Positions 29,992 to 38,350 of a DNA stretch of 64,000 nucleotides are shown here, in pieces. Numbering within the stretch: position 1 is the first letter of the stretch; every line of letters begins with the position of its first letter. A program made the translations under genes and the position numbers. This DNA comes from Maribacter huludaoensis (GTDB lineage: Bacteria; Bacteroidota; Bacteroidia; Flavobacteriales; Flavobacteriaceae): NCBI RefSeq assembly GCF_029350945.1, contig NZ_JARKMS010000004.1, positions 384,590 through 448,589 on the forward strand, written 5' to 3'. The notes beneath the pieces were generated by a model. That model made no database searches and was not told where the DNA came from. It saw only the letters and a list, made by a program, of their open reading frames with translations.

Positions 29992-30645
29992 ATGAGTTTT
30001 AAAAATCAGATAGACTTCCTAAGAGAGTTACAGCAGAACAATTCAAAGGAATGGATGGATGCCAATCGTAAATGGTACAAACAGGTACGGGATGAATATA
30101 TAGATTGGTTAAATAGTATGAATAGGAGACTGTCCGCTATTGATGACGACTACTATGATACGCCCGGTAAAAAGGGAATTAATCGTATCAATAATAATCT
30201 AATGTTTTACCCAAATAAACCCATATACAAAGATCACTTTGGGACCGGATTCGATAAGAAACCAAAAACTGCGGATTTCTATTTTGAATTAGGAATAGAC
30301 CGTTGCATATTTGCTGGTGGATTATGGAGACCGGAGCCAAAAGTATTGCGTAGTGTACGCGAAGCCATTGATTATGACGGAGAAGAGTTGGTAAAAATCT
30401 TAAATAAGAAATCTTTTAAAACTCGTTTTGGAAATCTTTTTGAAGATGCGAAACTAACAAACGCACCTAAAGGATTTGCCAAAGATCATAAGCATATAGA
30501 ACTGCTCAAAAACAAGACTTTTGCTGTATTCCAAGAATTTGATACTAAAGAAACCAACAAGGCTAATTTTGATAATGAGTTAATTAAAGCCTATAAAGAA
30601 ATGCTACCTTTTAGGCGCTATTTAAATAAAGCGATTACGGTTTAA
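29992..30645 (+). CDS. DUF2461 domain protein
   Basis: 217 residues from the ATG at 29992 (MSFKNQIDFLRELQQNNSKE); the longer frame upstream reads through the CAACCA repeats and is rejected. Family features are WMDANRKWY and GFDKKPKTADFYFELG. Function unknown; no membrane segment. Confidence 0.9.
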   Translation: MSFKNQIDFLRELQQNNSKEWMDANRKWYKQVRDEYIDWLNSMNRRLSAIDDDYYDTPGKKGINRINNNLMFYPNKPIYKDHFGTGFDKKPKTADFYFELGIDRCIFAGGLWRPEPKVLRSVREAIDYDGEELVKILNKKSFKTRFGNLFEDAKLTNAPKGFAKDHKHIELLKNKTFAVFQEFDTKETNKANFDNELIKAYKEMLPFRRYLNKAITV

Positions 30646-30719
30646 AAGTTCTAAAAACATTGCGAAGTTTTTTTGGCAATTCTAGGTATATTTAAACATT
30701 AAATACTAAAACAATAGCA

Positions 30720-31304
30720 TTGAAAAACGGCAGTATTAAAGACGTTAAGAAAGAATTGCTTTCTAATAATTGGTATACCTTACATAAATTTACTTATAAA
30801 TATCAACGCCCGGATGGCAGTTGGGAAACACAAGAGCGAGAAGCTTACGATAGAGGTAACGGAGCAGCTATTTTGCTATATAACTCTAAAAAAGGAACTG
30901 TAATATTAACTAGGCAATTTAGAATGCCAACTTATGTAAACGGTAACGAAGATGGAATGATGATAGAGGTTTGTGCAGGGCTTCTTGATGGAGATAATCC
31001 TGCTGATTGTGTTCGAAAAGAAACGGAGGAAGAAACTGGTTATAGGATAAACAACGTTCAAAAAGTATTTCAAACCTACATGTCGCCAGGTTCGGTTACC
31101 GAAGAATTGTATCTTTTTGTTGGTGAGTATGACGATAGTATGAAAATAGGTGAAGGTGGTGGGGCAGAAGACGAAACCGAAAATATTGAGGTATTGGAAC
31201 TAGACTTTGTCCAAGCAATGGATATGGTTGCGAGCGGAGAAATAAAAGATGCCAAAACTATTATGTTACTGCAATATGCAAAATTGAACGCATTAGTTCA
31301 GTAG
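30720..31304 (+). CDS. Nudix hydrolase (ADP-sugar/GDP-mannose pyrophosphatase type)
   Basis: 194 residues starting with TTG at 30720. A Nudix box lies around residues 82-102 (CAGLLDGD through KETEEETGY). Features such as TRQFRMPTYVNGN and EICAG-like context resemble NudK/ADP-ribose pyrophosphatases. Exact substrate unknown. The MsrA-like gene follows within 21 bp. Confidence 0.85.
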   Translation: MKNGSIKDVKKELLSNNWYTLHKFTYKYQRPDGSWETQEREAYDRGNGAAILLYNSKKGTVILTRQFRMPTYVNGNEDGMMIEVCAGLLDGDNPADCVRKETEEETGYRINNVQKVFQTYMSPGSVTEELYLFVGEYDDSMKIGEGGGAEDETENIEVLELDFVQAMDMVASGEIKDAKTIMLLQYAKLNALVQ

Positions 31305-31325
31305 TTGAATACCGACTATTTACAA

Positions 31326-31826
31326 ATGAATAAAGTCTCAAAAATTGGTTTTGGTGGCGGGTGCCATTGGTGTACCGAGGCTGTATTCTTGGCCCTGAAC
31401 GGTGTTGAAATAGTAGAACAGGGTTTTATTGCCGTAAAAGACGGTTCCTTAGATTTTTCTGAAGCGGTCATTGTACATTATGATCCAACTATTATAACAT
31501 TGAAGGATTTGGTAGCTATTCATTTAGACACCCATAAAAGTGATAAAAATCATTCTATGCGAAACAAGTATAGGTCTGCTATTTATTATTTTGGTCAAGA
31601 ATTCATACCTGTATTAAAGCAAATTGTTAGCGACAAACAAGAGGAATATAATAATGAATTAATTACCGCTATATTACCATTTGGTACCTTTAAATCATCT
31701 GAAGAAAGATTTCATAATTATTATTTCAGTGATATTGAAAAGCCATTTTGTAAAACGCACATATCGCCAAAAATAAAAATGCTAAAGGAGAAATACGCTA
31801 AACATTTATCTTCCAAAGTGAAATAG
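31326..31826 (+). CDS. MsrA-like peptide methionine sulfoxide reductase
   Basis: 166 residues from the ATG at 31326; a TTG at 31305 directly after the Nudix stop is an alternative. The active-site segment GFGGGCHWCTEAVF corresponds to GCFWC of MsrA, with histidine replacing phenylalanine. HKSDKNHSMRNKYRSAIYY matches the second conserved region. Probably repairs methionine-S-sulfoxide. Its stop codon directly abuts the stop of the convergent PBP4-like gene. Confidence 0.85.
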   Translation: MNKVSKIGFGGGCHWCTEAVFLALNGVEIVEQGFIAVKDGSLDFSEAVIVHYDPTIITLKDLVAIHLDTHKSDKNHSMRNKYRSAIYYFGQEFIPVLKQIVSDKQEEYNNELITAILPFGTFKSSEERFHNYYFSDIEKPFCKTHISPKIKMLKEKYAKHLSSKVK

Positions 31827-33095
31827 TCAATAGGTATCCCTTAGGGTTTGGAGCATTCGTTCCATTCTGATCCTTTCTTCATTGGTAGCTTGTTTGTAAT
31901 GGTTGTTCATAAAGCTGAAAATCAATGTTTTACCAGATTTTGTTAAAAGGTATCCGCTAAGGCAATAGGTATTACTTAAACTACCTGACTTTGCGTAGAT
32001 ATAAGGCTGGTCATCACCAGAAAACCTGTTTTTTAAAGTTCCGCTAACTCCCCCGGCCGGAAAAATAGCGAATAAACGTTCTGTAGAAATCATCCGGTAC
32101 AACTTATCAAGGACAGTTACCATGTTCTGTGGGGTAAACAGGTTGTAACGAGAGAGTCCGGAACCGTCTACCCATCTAGGTATTTGTTTTAAATTACCCA
32201 ATTCATTATCAAGAATAAGGGTTCTAATCAGTTTGCTGTCAAGGCAGTCCTTCAATTCAGAACCGGCAAGTAATAGTAATTGTTCTGCAATAAAATTGTC
32301 ACTTTCATGCATCATTCTAATATAAAGCGAATCTGAATCTATACTATACAAAGTCTGTTTTTTTCCGAAGGGCATAGTTGCACGTTGCTCAATTTTTTTG
32401 TTCAAAAGGTGTGCTAAAATAGATTTAGTAGTAGTGTTGCTTGTAATAAACGGAGTTTCTAACGTATCTCTAGACAATGGCGAGTAATAAAAGGTGTTAG
32501 AAAATTCTTTACGATTTTTCTTTTTAGTTAGTTGAAAGACACTATCCTTAAAATATGAAGGCGATACATTTAAACCTGAATTATTTGAAGTCATTACTAC
32601 ATTTCCATGTATGGGAAGGTCATTTTTTTCTGGAGAATAGTAATATTGGTAATCATCCCAAGCCCAACCTGGTCCATATTTTTCATCTCCAAAATAGTTG
32701 GTGGTATATACTAGGTTATCATGCCGTTGTAAAAACTTTAATGCCGTTGAGTCTTTTAAGAACGGATGTAAAAAAGAAGGGTCGCCCGTTCCTTCAAAAT
32801 ACAGCGAGTCGTTTATCTCTATATATCTTAAAGCGGGTATTTGTGCAGGCAATGTCTTTAGTGCGGCAAAAAGTGTAAAAATTTTGGTATTACTGGCCGG
32901 TATAAAGTATTTGTGGCTATCTAGGTTATAAATGGTGTCCTTGGTATTGGCATCCACTACTAAAATACCCGTAAACTGGTTCTGATAAAAGGCAGAGGAT
33001 AATTGTTCGTTGAATGTTTTTGAAATTAAGGATTTCTTTGGGCTACATGCCGCAAAGAGAAGTAAAGTTATACCTACAACAATGAAGTTCTTCAT
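31827..33095 (-). CDS. D-Ala-D-Ala carboxypeptidase/endopeptidase, PBP4-type (family S13) lipoprotein
   Basis: Started at ATG 33095 (MKNFIVVGITLLLFAAC), 422 residues, with a lipobox cysteine at 17. The three penicillin-binding motifs are present: SNTK with S68, ESDNF as SxN, and AKSG as KTG equivalent. It acts on murein in the periplasm. The upstream part of the longer ORF (11 codons) lacks support. Confidence 0.9.
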   Translation of the reverse strand: MKNFIVVGITLLLFAACSPKKSLISKTFNEQLSSAFYQNQFTGILVVDANTKDTIYNLDSHKYFIPASNTKIFTLFAALKTLPAQIPALRYIEINDSLYFEGTGDPSFLHPFLKDSTALKFLQRHDNLVYTTNYFGDEKYGPGWAWDDYQYYYSPEKNDLPIHGNVVMTSNNSGLNVSPSYFKDSVFQLTKKKNRKEFSNTFYYSPLSRDTLETPFITSNTTTKSILAHLLNKKIEQRATMPFGKKQTLYSIDSDSLYIRMMHESDNFIAEQLLLLAGSELKDCLDSKLIRTLILDNELGNLKQIPRWVDGSGLSRYNLFTPQNMVTVLDKLYRMISTERLFAIFPAGGVSGTLKNRFSGDDQPYIYAKSGSLSNTYCLSGYLLTKSGKTLIFSFMNNHYKQATNEERIRMERMLQTLRDTY

Positions 33096-33239
33096 GTATT
33101 CGAAAATACAAAAATGAAAACTCATCAATGTTATAAAAATTTAACAAGTACTTAATTACTTTAACTTTTTGTATACAATATTAAAACTGCATTTCTGTTT
33201 ACCTTTATACAACAACAAATCTATTAATCTATCAACAAA

Positions 33240-33437
33240 ATGTCTAAGTCTATGCTAGAGTATAGTAAAACAGTGCTTAAAAAGGTTAGTTTTGATACCT
33301 TATTATTTTGTAAAGAGTTAAAGAAAGCGTTAATGACGCTTATGCCGGAAGAGGCAGAAGAATTAAAAATCTGGTTAGAAAGTTATATTACGGATAAACC
33401 AGAACTACATCAAAGTTTAGTTTATTTAAAAGCATAA
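33240..33437 (+). CDS. Small conserved flavobacterial protein, 65 residues
   Basis: A short helical protein MSKSMLEYSKTVLKKVSFDT with an acidic middle MPEEAEELKIWLE. I know similar short proteins in flavobacteria but no function. It is an independent transcript: a gene-sized frame with its own strong terminator. Confidence 0.75.
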   Translation: MSKSMLEYSKTVLKKVSFDTLLFCKELKKALMTLMPEEAEELKIWLESYITDKPELHQSLVYLKA

Positions 33438-33440
33438 TTG

Positions 33441-33463
33441 AGAGCCACGTTAGTGGCTCTTTT
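33441..33463 (+). terminator. Terminator after the 65-residue gene
   Basis: AGAGCCAC-GTTA-GTGGCTCT (33441-33460) followed by TTT. Confidence 0.88.
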
Positions 33464-33515
33464 CATTTTAAAAGCAACCTAATTTAATTTCTAACATCTT
33501 ATAATAAAAGACATT

Positions 33516-33935
33516 ATGGTATTCAAATTTAGTGTTGCAATATGTTTGCTTTTCTTAATGCAATGTCAAAAAGACGATGTAACGTTTGATGATACACCAA
33601 TTGACGATACAAGTTTGGTGGGCGAGTGGTTGTTAACAGCATCTTATGTGAGCCCTGGTGGTGCAACGGAGTGGAAAGAGGTGGATGAAGGTTATCGCTT
33701 TTTATTCGATGAATATGGAAGTTATGAAAGAACCGATTTTAGCAAGAACCAACTTGAATCTGGCACCTATGAAATTTTGGACGAAGAGCTATTTTTATAC
33801 TTCTATACCAATGACCAAAAAGATACTTTGGGGTACCGCGCAGATTTTAATGAAAATAAAACAAGTTTAACCATTTCACCATCATACCCATCTGTTTGCT
33901 TTGAAGGGTGTTTGTACAGATTTAAAAAACAGTAG
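33516..33935 (+). CDS. Lipoprotein of unknown function, lipocalin-like
   Basis: 139 residues; signal ends at the cysteine in FLMQCQKDD. VGEWLLTASYVSPGG and the beta-rich remainder resemble small lipocalin-like lipoproteins. It ends 3 bp before the convergent oxyR stop. Function unknown. Confidence 0.6.
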   Translation: MVFKFSVAICLLFLMQCQKDDVTFDDTPIDDTSLVGEWLLTASYVSPGGATEWKEVDEGYRFLFDEYGSYERTDFSKNQLESGTYEILDEELFLYFYTNDQKDTLGYRADFNENKTSLTISPSYPSVCFEGCLYRFKKQ

Positions 33936-33938
33936 GCG

Positions 33939-34874
33939 CTACTTATTTAGCGGGCTTATAATTTTTACATCTTGAAAAGCGATGGCGCCACGTACAATAC
34001 CGGTAATCACATCTCTTAGGGCTTCCGTAATCTGTACTTTCAGTTCTTTTTTATGATATATAAGGCTTACTTCACGCGCAGGCGAAGGTTCCTTAAAGTA
34101 TTTTAAGTTCTTCTTTTTTATATCGTCAAGCTCTAAAGTATTTAAGTAGGGTAGAAGTGTCATGCCCAGCCCTTCATTAGAAAGGTTTATAAGTGTTTCA
34201 AAACTACCACTTTGCAAACTAAAATGCTCAACACCTACTTTTGGGGCCTTACAAAGGTTCAGGACACCTTCCCTAAAACAGTGTCCGTCCTGTAATAACA
34301 GAATATCTTCAATATCTAAATCTTCTGGGGTAATCTGAGAACTGTTTCCTAATCTATGTTCTTCGGGTACATACCCCACAAACGGCTCATAATACAAAGG
34401 TCTTTCTGTTATAAAATCGACCTCTAACGGCGTTGCGGCTATAGCGGCATCTATATGGCCATCCTCTATATTTTGAATTAAATTCTCTGTATTCTGCTCT
34501 TTGATAATAAGGTTTACCTTTGGATATTTCTGAATGAAATTCTTTAAGAACATAGGTAATAAAGTGGGCATTATTGTTGGTATTATACCCAATACATAAT
34601 CCCCACCAATATATCCTTTTTCTTGTTCTACTATATCTTTTATACGTGCCGCTTCATTTACAATGTTCTTAGCTTGAGCTACAATTTTTTTACCTACCTC
34701 GGTAATGGTAATCGGCTTTTTACTTCGGTCAAAAAGTAATATATCCAGTTCATCTTCAAGCTTTTGTACTTGCATGCTAAGCGTAGGCTGTGTAACAAAA
34801 CTTTTTTCGGCGGCTAAGGTAAAATTCTTGTATTCCGCAACAGCAAGTACGTATTGTAATTGGGTAATGGTCAT
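33939..34874 (-). CDS. oxyR: Hydrogen peroxide sensor OxyR (LysR family)
   Basis: 311 residues with an N-terminal LysR winged helix (MTITQLQYVLAVAEYKNFTL) and a substrate-binding-like sensor domain. GHCFREGVLNLC places cysteines at 199 and 208, the same positions and spacing as the disulfide-forming pair of E. coli OxyR. It therefore probably activates peroxide defence genes, none of which is adjacent. A 9-bp inverted repeat lies just upstream. Confidence 0.93.
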   Translation of the reverse strand: MTITQLQYVLAVAEYKNFTLAAEKSFVTQPTLSMQVQKLEDELDILLFDRSKKPITITEVGKKIVAQAKNIVNEAARIKDIVEQEKGYIGGDYVLGIIPTIMPTLLPMFLKNFIQKYPKVNLIIKEQNTENLIQNIEDGHIDAAIAATPLEVDFITERPLYYEPFVGYVPEEHRLGNSSQITPEDLDIEDILLLQDGHCFREGVLNLCKAPKVGVEHFSLQSGSFETLINLSNEGLGMTLLPYLNTLELDDIKKKNLKYFKEPSPAREVSLIYHKKELKVQITEALRDVITGIVRGAIAFQDVKIISPLNK

Positions 34875-34886
34875 GTATATAGTATA

Positions 34887-34922
34887 AGGTTATAAAATTA
34901 CTAAAAAGCATTATTATAACCT
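34887..34922. promoter_or_regulatory. Inverted repeat upstream of oxyR
   Basis: AGGTTATAA (34887-34895) and TTATAACCT (34914-34922) are exact reverse complements 18 bp apart, 13 bp upstream of the oxyR start. This could be an autoregulatory site. Confidence 0.35.
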
Positions 34923-34955
34923 ATTTAACGATGCCACGTAGCGCTTTATTTCTAG

Positions 34956-35375
34956 TTAAAAACGAAGCTTTAATTCCATGTCTTCTGCTGAAATAGTGAA
35001 CTTGGCATCGCTAAATGTTGGTGGTGCCATTGGCATGAAATCTCCGCTCATAGCATATTCTTCTTTGGGCATTCCGTTAGGTTCAAAATCCATACGTGCA
35101 TTATCATTGGCATCATGAAGTACTGAAAAAGCATAATCTCCCGGTTGAACGTTCTCAAAAGTGATAATCAATTCTCCCGGTTCAGCTTTATCCTTACTGC
35201 TTCTAATAGCTTCAGCTTTCATAAAGGTATTTTCATTGTGTAATCCGCTTAAAATATGCCCGTCACTACTCAATACATTTTCAATGATTACGGTAAGTGT
35301 AATGCCTTCGTTTTCTTGGGCATTCATGGTAAAACTCAATGCTAATACGGTAATAGTAAAAAGTAACTTTTTCAT
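34956..35375 (-). CDS. DUF2141 secreted protein
   Basis: 139 residues with a signal peptide (MKKLLFTITVLALSFTMNAQ). The mature domain LTVIIENVLSSDGHILSGLH through GDYAFSVLHDANDNARMD is typical of DUF2141, a beta-sandwich family of Bacteroidota and others with unknown function. Confidence 0.85.
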   Translation of the reverse strand: MKKLLFTITVLALSFTMNAQENEGITLTVIIENVLSSDGHILSGLHNENTFMKAEAIRSSKDKAEPGELIITFENVQPGDYAFSVLHDANDNARMDFEPNGMPKEEYAMSGDFMPMAPPTFSDAKFTISAEDMELKLRF

Positions 35376-35509
35376 TTTATAAGGTTTTTAAAGATTAATT
35401 GATACTTCAAAGATGCCTTATGAATATCCTTTTTAAAAAAGTGTTGAACCCAACTGTAGAAAAATGTATCTGAGTTGTTAATTTTAAGCTATAAAGAAAA
35501 ATAGACACA

Positions 35510-35998
35510 CTATCGTTTAGCGGTAAGAAAGTAATCTAGACCAAATTTACCTGAGCCAAAACCCATAAAAAATAGACCTAAACAGAAAAGTATAAAGGTT
35601 GGCATAATACTCCATGTATAGTCCCAAGGTCTAAATACTATAGTAATGAACATAGTTGTGGTAATAAAAAACGAAGTTATTCTTGTATTTAATCCTAGAA
35701 TAAGTAGGATGCCGCCTAAAGCTTCTGTAAAACCTGCGGACCAAGCAAATACTTCTGGCATCAATGAAAATGGAGTTCCAAATTGTGTTACCAATTCAAT
35801 AAACCAATCAGAAACCTCAAGATATTCTAAATTCATAGAGGCAGGCGTCCATGGAGTGCCAAATTTATTTATTGCAAAAACAAAGGACAAAAGATATCCT
35901 GTAATTAATCTAGGTATTAATATTAATATATTAGGTAAAAGAGCATCTACCTTAAAAGGAATAATTAATTTTTTAATGGGTTGCAGTTGGTGGTACAT
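35510..35998 (-). CDS. DoxX family membrane protein
   Basis: 162 residues with four membrane helices. LIPRLITGYLLSFVFAINKFG and AGFTEALGGILLILGL match DoxX/DoxD-like proteins. The C-terminus FMGFGSGKFGLDYFL is also typical. Biochemical role uncertain. Monocistronic. Confidence 0.85.
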   Translation of the reverse strand: MYHQLQPIKKLIIPFKVDALLPNILILIPRLITGYLLSFVFAINKFGTPWTPASMNLEYLEVSDWFIELVTQFGTPFSLMPEVFAWSAGFTEALGGILLILGLNTRITSFFITTTMFITIVFRPWDYTWSIMPTFILFCLGLFFMGFGSGKFGLDYFLTAKR

Positions 35999-36083
35999 AG
36001 GTCTAAGTTTTGGTTACTTAAACTTATTAAAATTTAAGTTATTAAAAGGTGACCAATATCAATATAAATTATAATCAGAATTA

Positions 36084-36578
36084 TTATTTTATTTCAATTT
36101 TATCTATTTCTAGCACAAAATCTTCTTCAATTCCGTTCTTAATAATAATGGCAATTTGCGTTAAATAATCTCCATGATAATTGGGTAGGTTTAATTCTTC
36201 ACCTCTAAAAACAGCTTGCATATCCTTAAAAGGTATTTCTATTGTTGTCCAATCTTTGGTAGAAGTAAATTCATAACTATAGGTATGTCTTTGATGTTCA
36301 CCGGACTTACACCGAAAAGCATATCTTTTACCATCTCCCTTGACGGATAGCAGAAATTTGGTATACACGTTCACGTGCATACGTTCTACATTGCGCCTTA
36401 CCATGCAGAAACCACCATTATTTTCTAATGACACATGTCCGCTAAATACTCCAAAACCCTCCTTATTCACTTGAATAAGCCCCATGGATAGGCCGCCCAT
36501 AACATCGTCATTGACGATTTGCCAATCTTTTAGATGGAAATTTTCATCAAATTTGTACAGGGTTTTTATCTCGCTCAT
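36084..36578 (-). CDS. CIA30 family protein
   Basis: 164 residues. WQIVNDDVMGGLSMG near the N-terminus is the hallmark of the CIA30 family (complex I intermediate-associated protein 30 and bacterial relatives with a galactose-binding-like sandwich). Bacterial function is unknown. Confidence 0.85.
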   Translation of the reverse strand: MSEIKTLYKFDENFHLKDWQIVNDDVMGGLSMGLIQVNKEGFGVFSGHVSLENNGGFCMVRRNVERMHVNVYTKFLLSVKGDGKRYAFRCKSGEHQRHTYSYEFTSTKDWTTIEIPFKDMQAVFRGEELNLPNYHGDYLTQIAIIIKNGIEEDFVLEIDKIEIK

Positions 36579-36682
36579 AATTTAAATATTTAGGCAGCAT
36601 ATTTGGTACCTCTAAAAGTAAAATAAAACCAAGTGGTCAGCTTGCCCCAAAAGCAATAATTTTAGCTGTAATGACAATCCAT

Positions 36683-37291
36683 TTATCGCATTTGTTTCTT
36701 CATTTCTTGGGCAACTGCTTTCTCACTAGCAGATTTTTTTTCAAGTTCAGTTATAATTTTCGGGTGGTCATGTTCCCTGCCTTGTGAAAGTTTGTTTACG
36801 GCCTGAATGTCATTAATTTCAATCTCAAAACCAATAATACCAGATACCTGCCTCATTGTTTTTTTAGACATGTTATTAAGGGAAATAGGATTTTCTGACT
36901 GTTGTTCGTACTTATCAACTAGGGCATGTAACGATTTTAATAATTCTTCCGGAGTTTGAATTTTAACGGTACCGTATACATGAACTGCAATATAGTTCCA
37001 GGTAGGTACTTCTTCATTCTGGTACCAAGAGGAGGAGATATAACTATGCGGACCGTTGAAGATGCAAAGTACTTCATCACCATCGACCAAATTTTTACTT
37101 TGCAAATTGGCTTTGGCAATATGGCCTACAAGAATATCTTTTTGCCCTAAATGTTTTTCAAGTTCTAAAGGAATATGGGTGCCCCAAGGTTTGCCCGCAA
37201 CGGTATTGATCAAGATACCGAAACTGTTATTCTTTAAAAACTCGTAAACCTCTTCAATATCATTGTTCTTATAGTGTTCAGGAATAAACAT
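36683..37291 (-). CDS. PaiB-family FMN-binding regulator-like protein
   Basis: 202 residues. MFIPEHYKNNDIEEVYEFL, GTHIPLELE and the ISSSWYQNEEVPTWNYIAVH segment are classic for PaiB (FMN-binding negative regulator family, split-barrel fold). Regulation is not proven for most members. Confidence 0.9.
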   Translation of the reverse strand: MFIPEHYKNNDIEEVYEFLKNNSFGILINTVAGKPWGTHIPLELEKHLGQKDILVGHIAKANLQSKNLVDGDEVLCIFNGPHSYISSSWYQNEEVPTWNYIAVHVYGTVKIQTPEELLKSLHALVDKYEQQSENPISLNNMSKKTMRQVSGIIGFEIEINDIQAVNKLSQGREHDHPKIITELEKKSASEKAVAQEMKKQMR

Positions 37292-37418
37292 GGGCCTTAA
37301 TTTAATTACGGTGTATAAAGGTATTAAGTAATTATGTTTAGAACCAATAATTTAATGATTTGTACTACTAAATTTATAGCGTTCTAATTAACTTAGAGGT
37401 AAATTTTAAAACAAGAAT

Positions 37419-38255
37419 ATGCCATTTATAACAAATACTAAAGCAAAGGAACAAGTAGATATTTTTTACGAAGACTATGGAAGCGGACAACCTGTAATTT
37501 TAATTCACGGTTGGCCATTGAGCAGAAAATCTTGGGAGCAACAGGTTTGGAAAATAGTTGAAGAAGGCTACCGTTGCATATCATATGATCGTAGAGGTTT
37601 TGGTACATCATCTTCACCATGGGAAAGTTATGATTACTCTGCATTGGCAAGTGATTTAAATGCTATCATAGAAGAGTTGGATTTGAAAGACGCCGTAATA
37701 GTAGGCTTTTCAATGGGAGGCGGAGAAGTAGTGCGTTATCTAACGGATTATGGTTCTGATAGAATTGCAAAAGCAGCATTGATCAGTTCTATAATTCCTT
37801 TAGTAAAACAAAAGACAGATAACCCTGCAGGAGTACCAGAAGATGCTTTGGATGGTATTATCGATGCGCTACAAAATGATAGGGTAGCTTTTCTTAAAGA
37901 AAAATTTCATAAAGGTTTTTACAATTTTGAAGAAAATAAAGGAGAAAGAATCAGTCAGGCGCAGTTAGACTATGATTTTACTATTGCCTCTTTTGCCTCG
38001 CCTAGAGCAACAATACAAGCAGCTTTAGCATGGATGCACACAGATTTTAGACCAGAATTAAAAAATGTAACTGTACCAACATTGATAGTACATGGTGACG
38101 CAGATGCTACAGTACCTATTGAAACATCCGCAAAACAAGCAGCAGAGGGAATAAAAGATAGCACCTATGAAATAATTAAAGGTGCACCACATGGCTTGAA
38201 CGTAACACACGCAGATGAATTGAACGAAATATTGATTTCTTTTTTAAAAAAGTAA
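37419..38255 (+). CDS. Alpha/beta hydrolase, non-heme chloroperoxidase/esterase type
   Basis: 278 residues. LIHGWPLSRKSWEQQ oxyanion segment, nucleophile serine in GFSMGGGEV, acid in HGDADATVP and histidine in PHGLN form the catalytic set of the cofactor-free haloperoxidase/esterase group. No signal peptide. Substrate unknown. Followed by a strong terminator. Confidence 0.9.
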   Translation: MPFITNTKAKEQVDIFYEDYGSGQPVILIHGWPLSRKSWEQQVWKIVEEGYRCISYDRRGFGTSSSPWESYDYSALASDLNAIIEELDLKDAVIVGFSMGGGEVVRYLTDYGSDRIAKAALISSIIPLVKQKTDNPAGVPEDALDGIIDALQNDRVAFLKEKFHKGFYNFEENKGERISQAQLDYDFTIASFASPRATIQAALAWMHTDFRPELKNVTVPTLIVHGDADATVPIETSAKQAAEGIKDSTYEIIKGAPHGLNVTHADELNEILISFLKK

Positions 38256-38275
38256 TCAAGTATAGTGCTTAGGAT

Positions 38276-38312
38276 AAAAATCCCTATTGCCAATGGCAAT
38301 AGGGATTTTTTA
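38276..38312 (+). terminator. Terminator after the hydrolase gene
   Basis: AAAAATCCCTATTGCC-AAT-GGCAATAGGGATTTTTT: a 16-bp stem with a 3-nt loop, able to work in both directions between convergent genes. Confidence 0.9.
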
Positions 38313-38350
38313 TTTGTGTAAAAAAAGGTTTTGTTGCTAATTTTTTGACT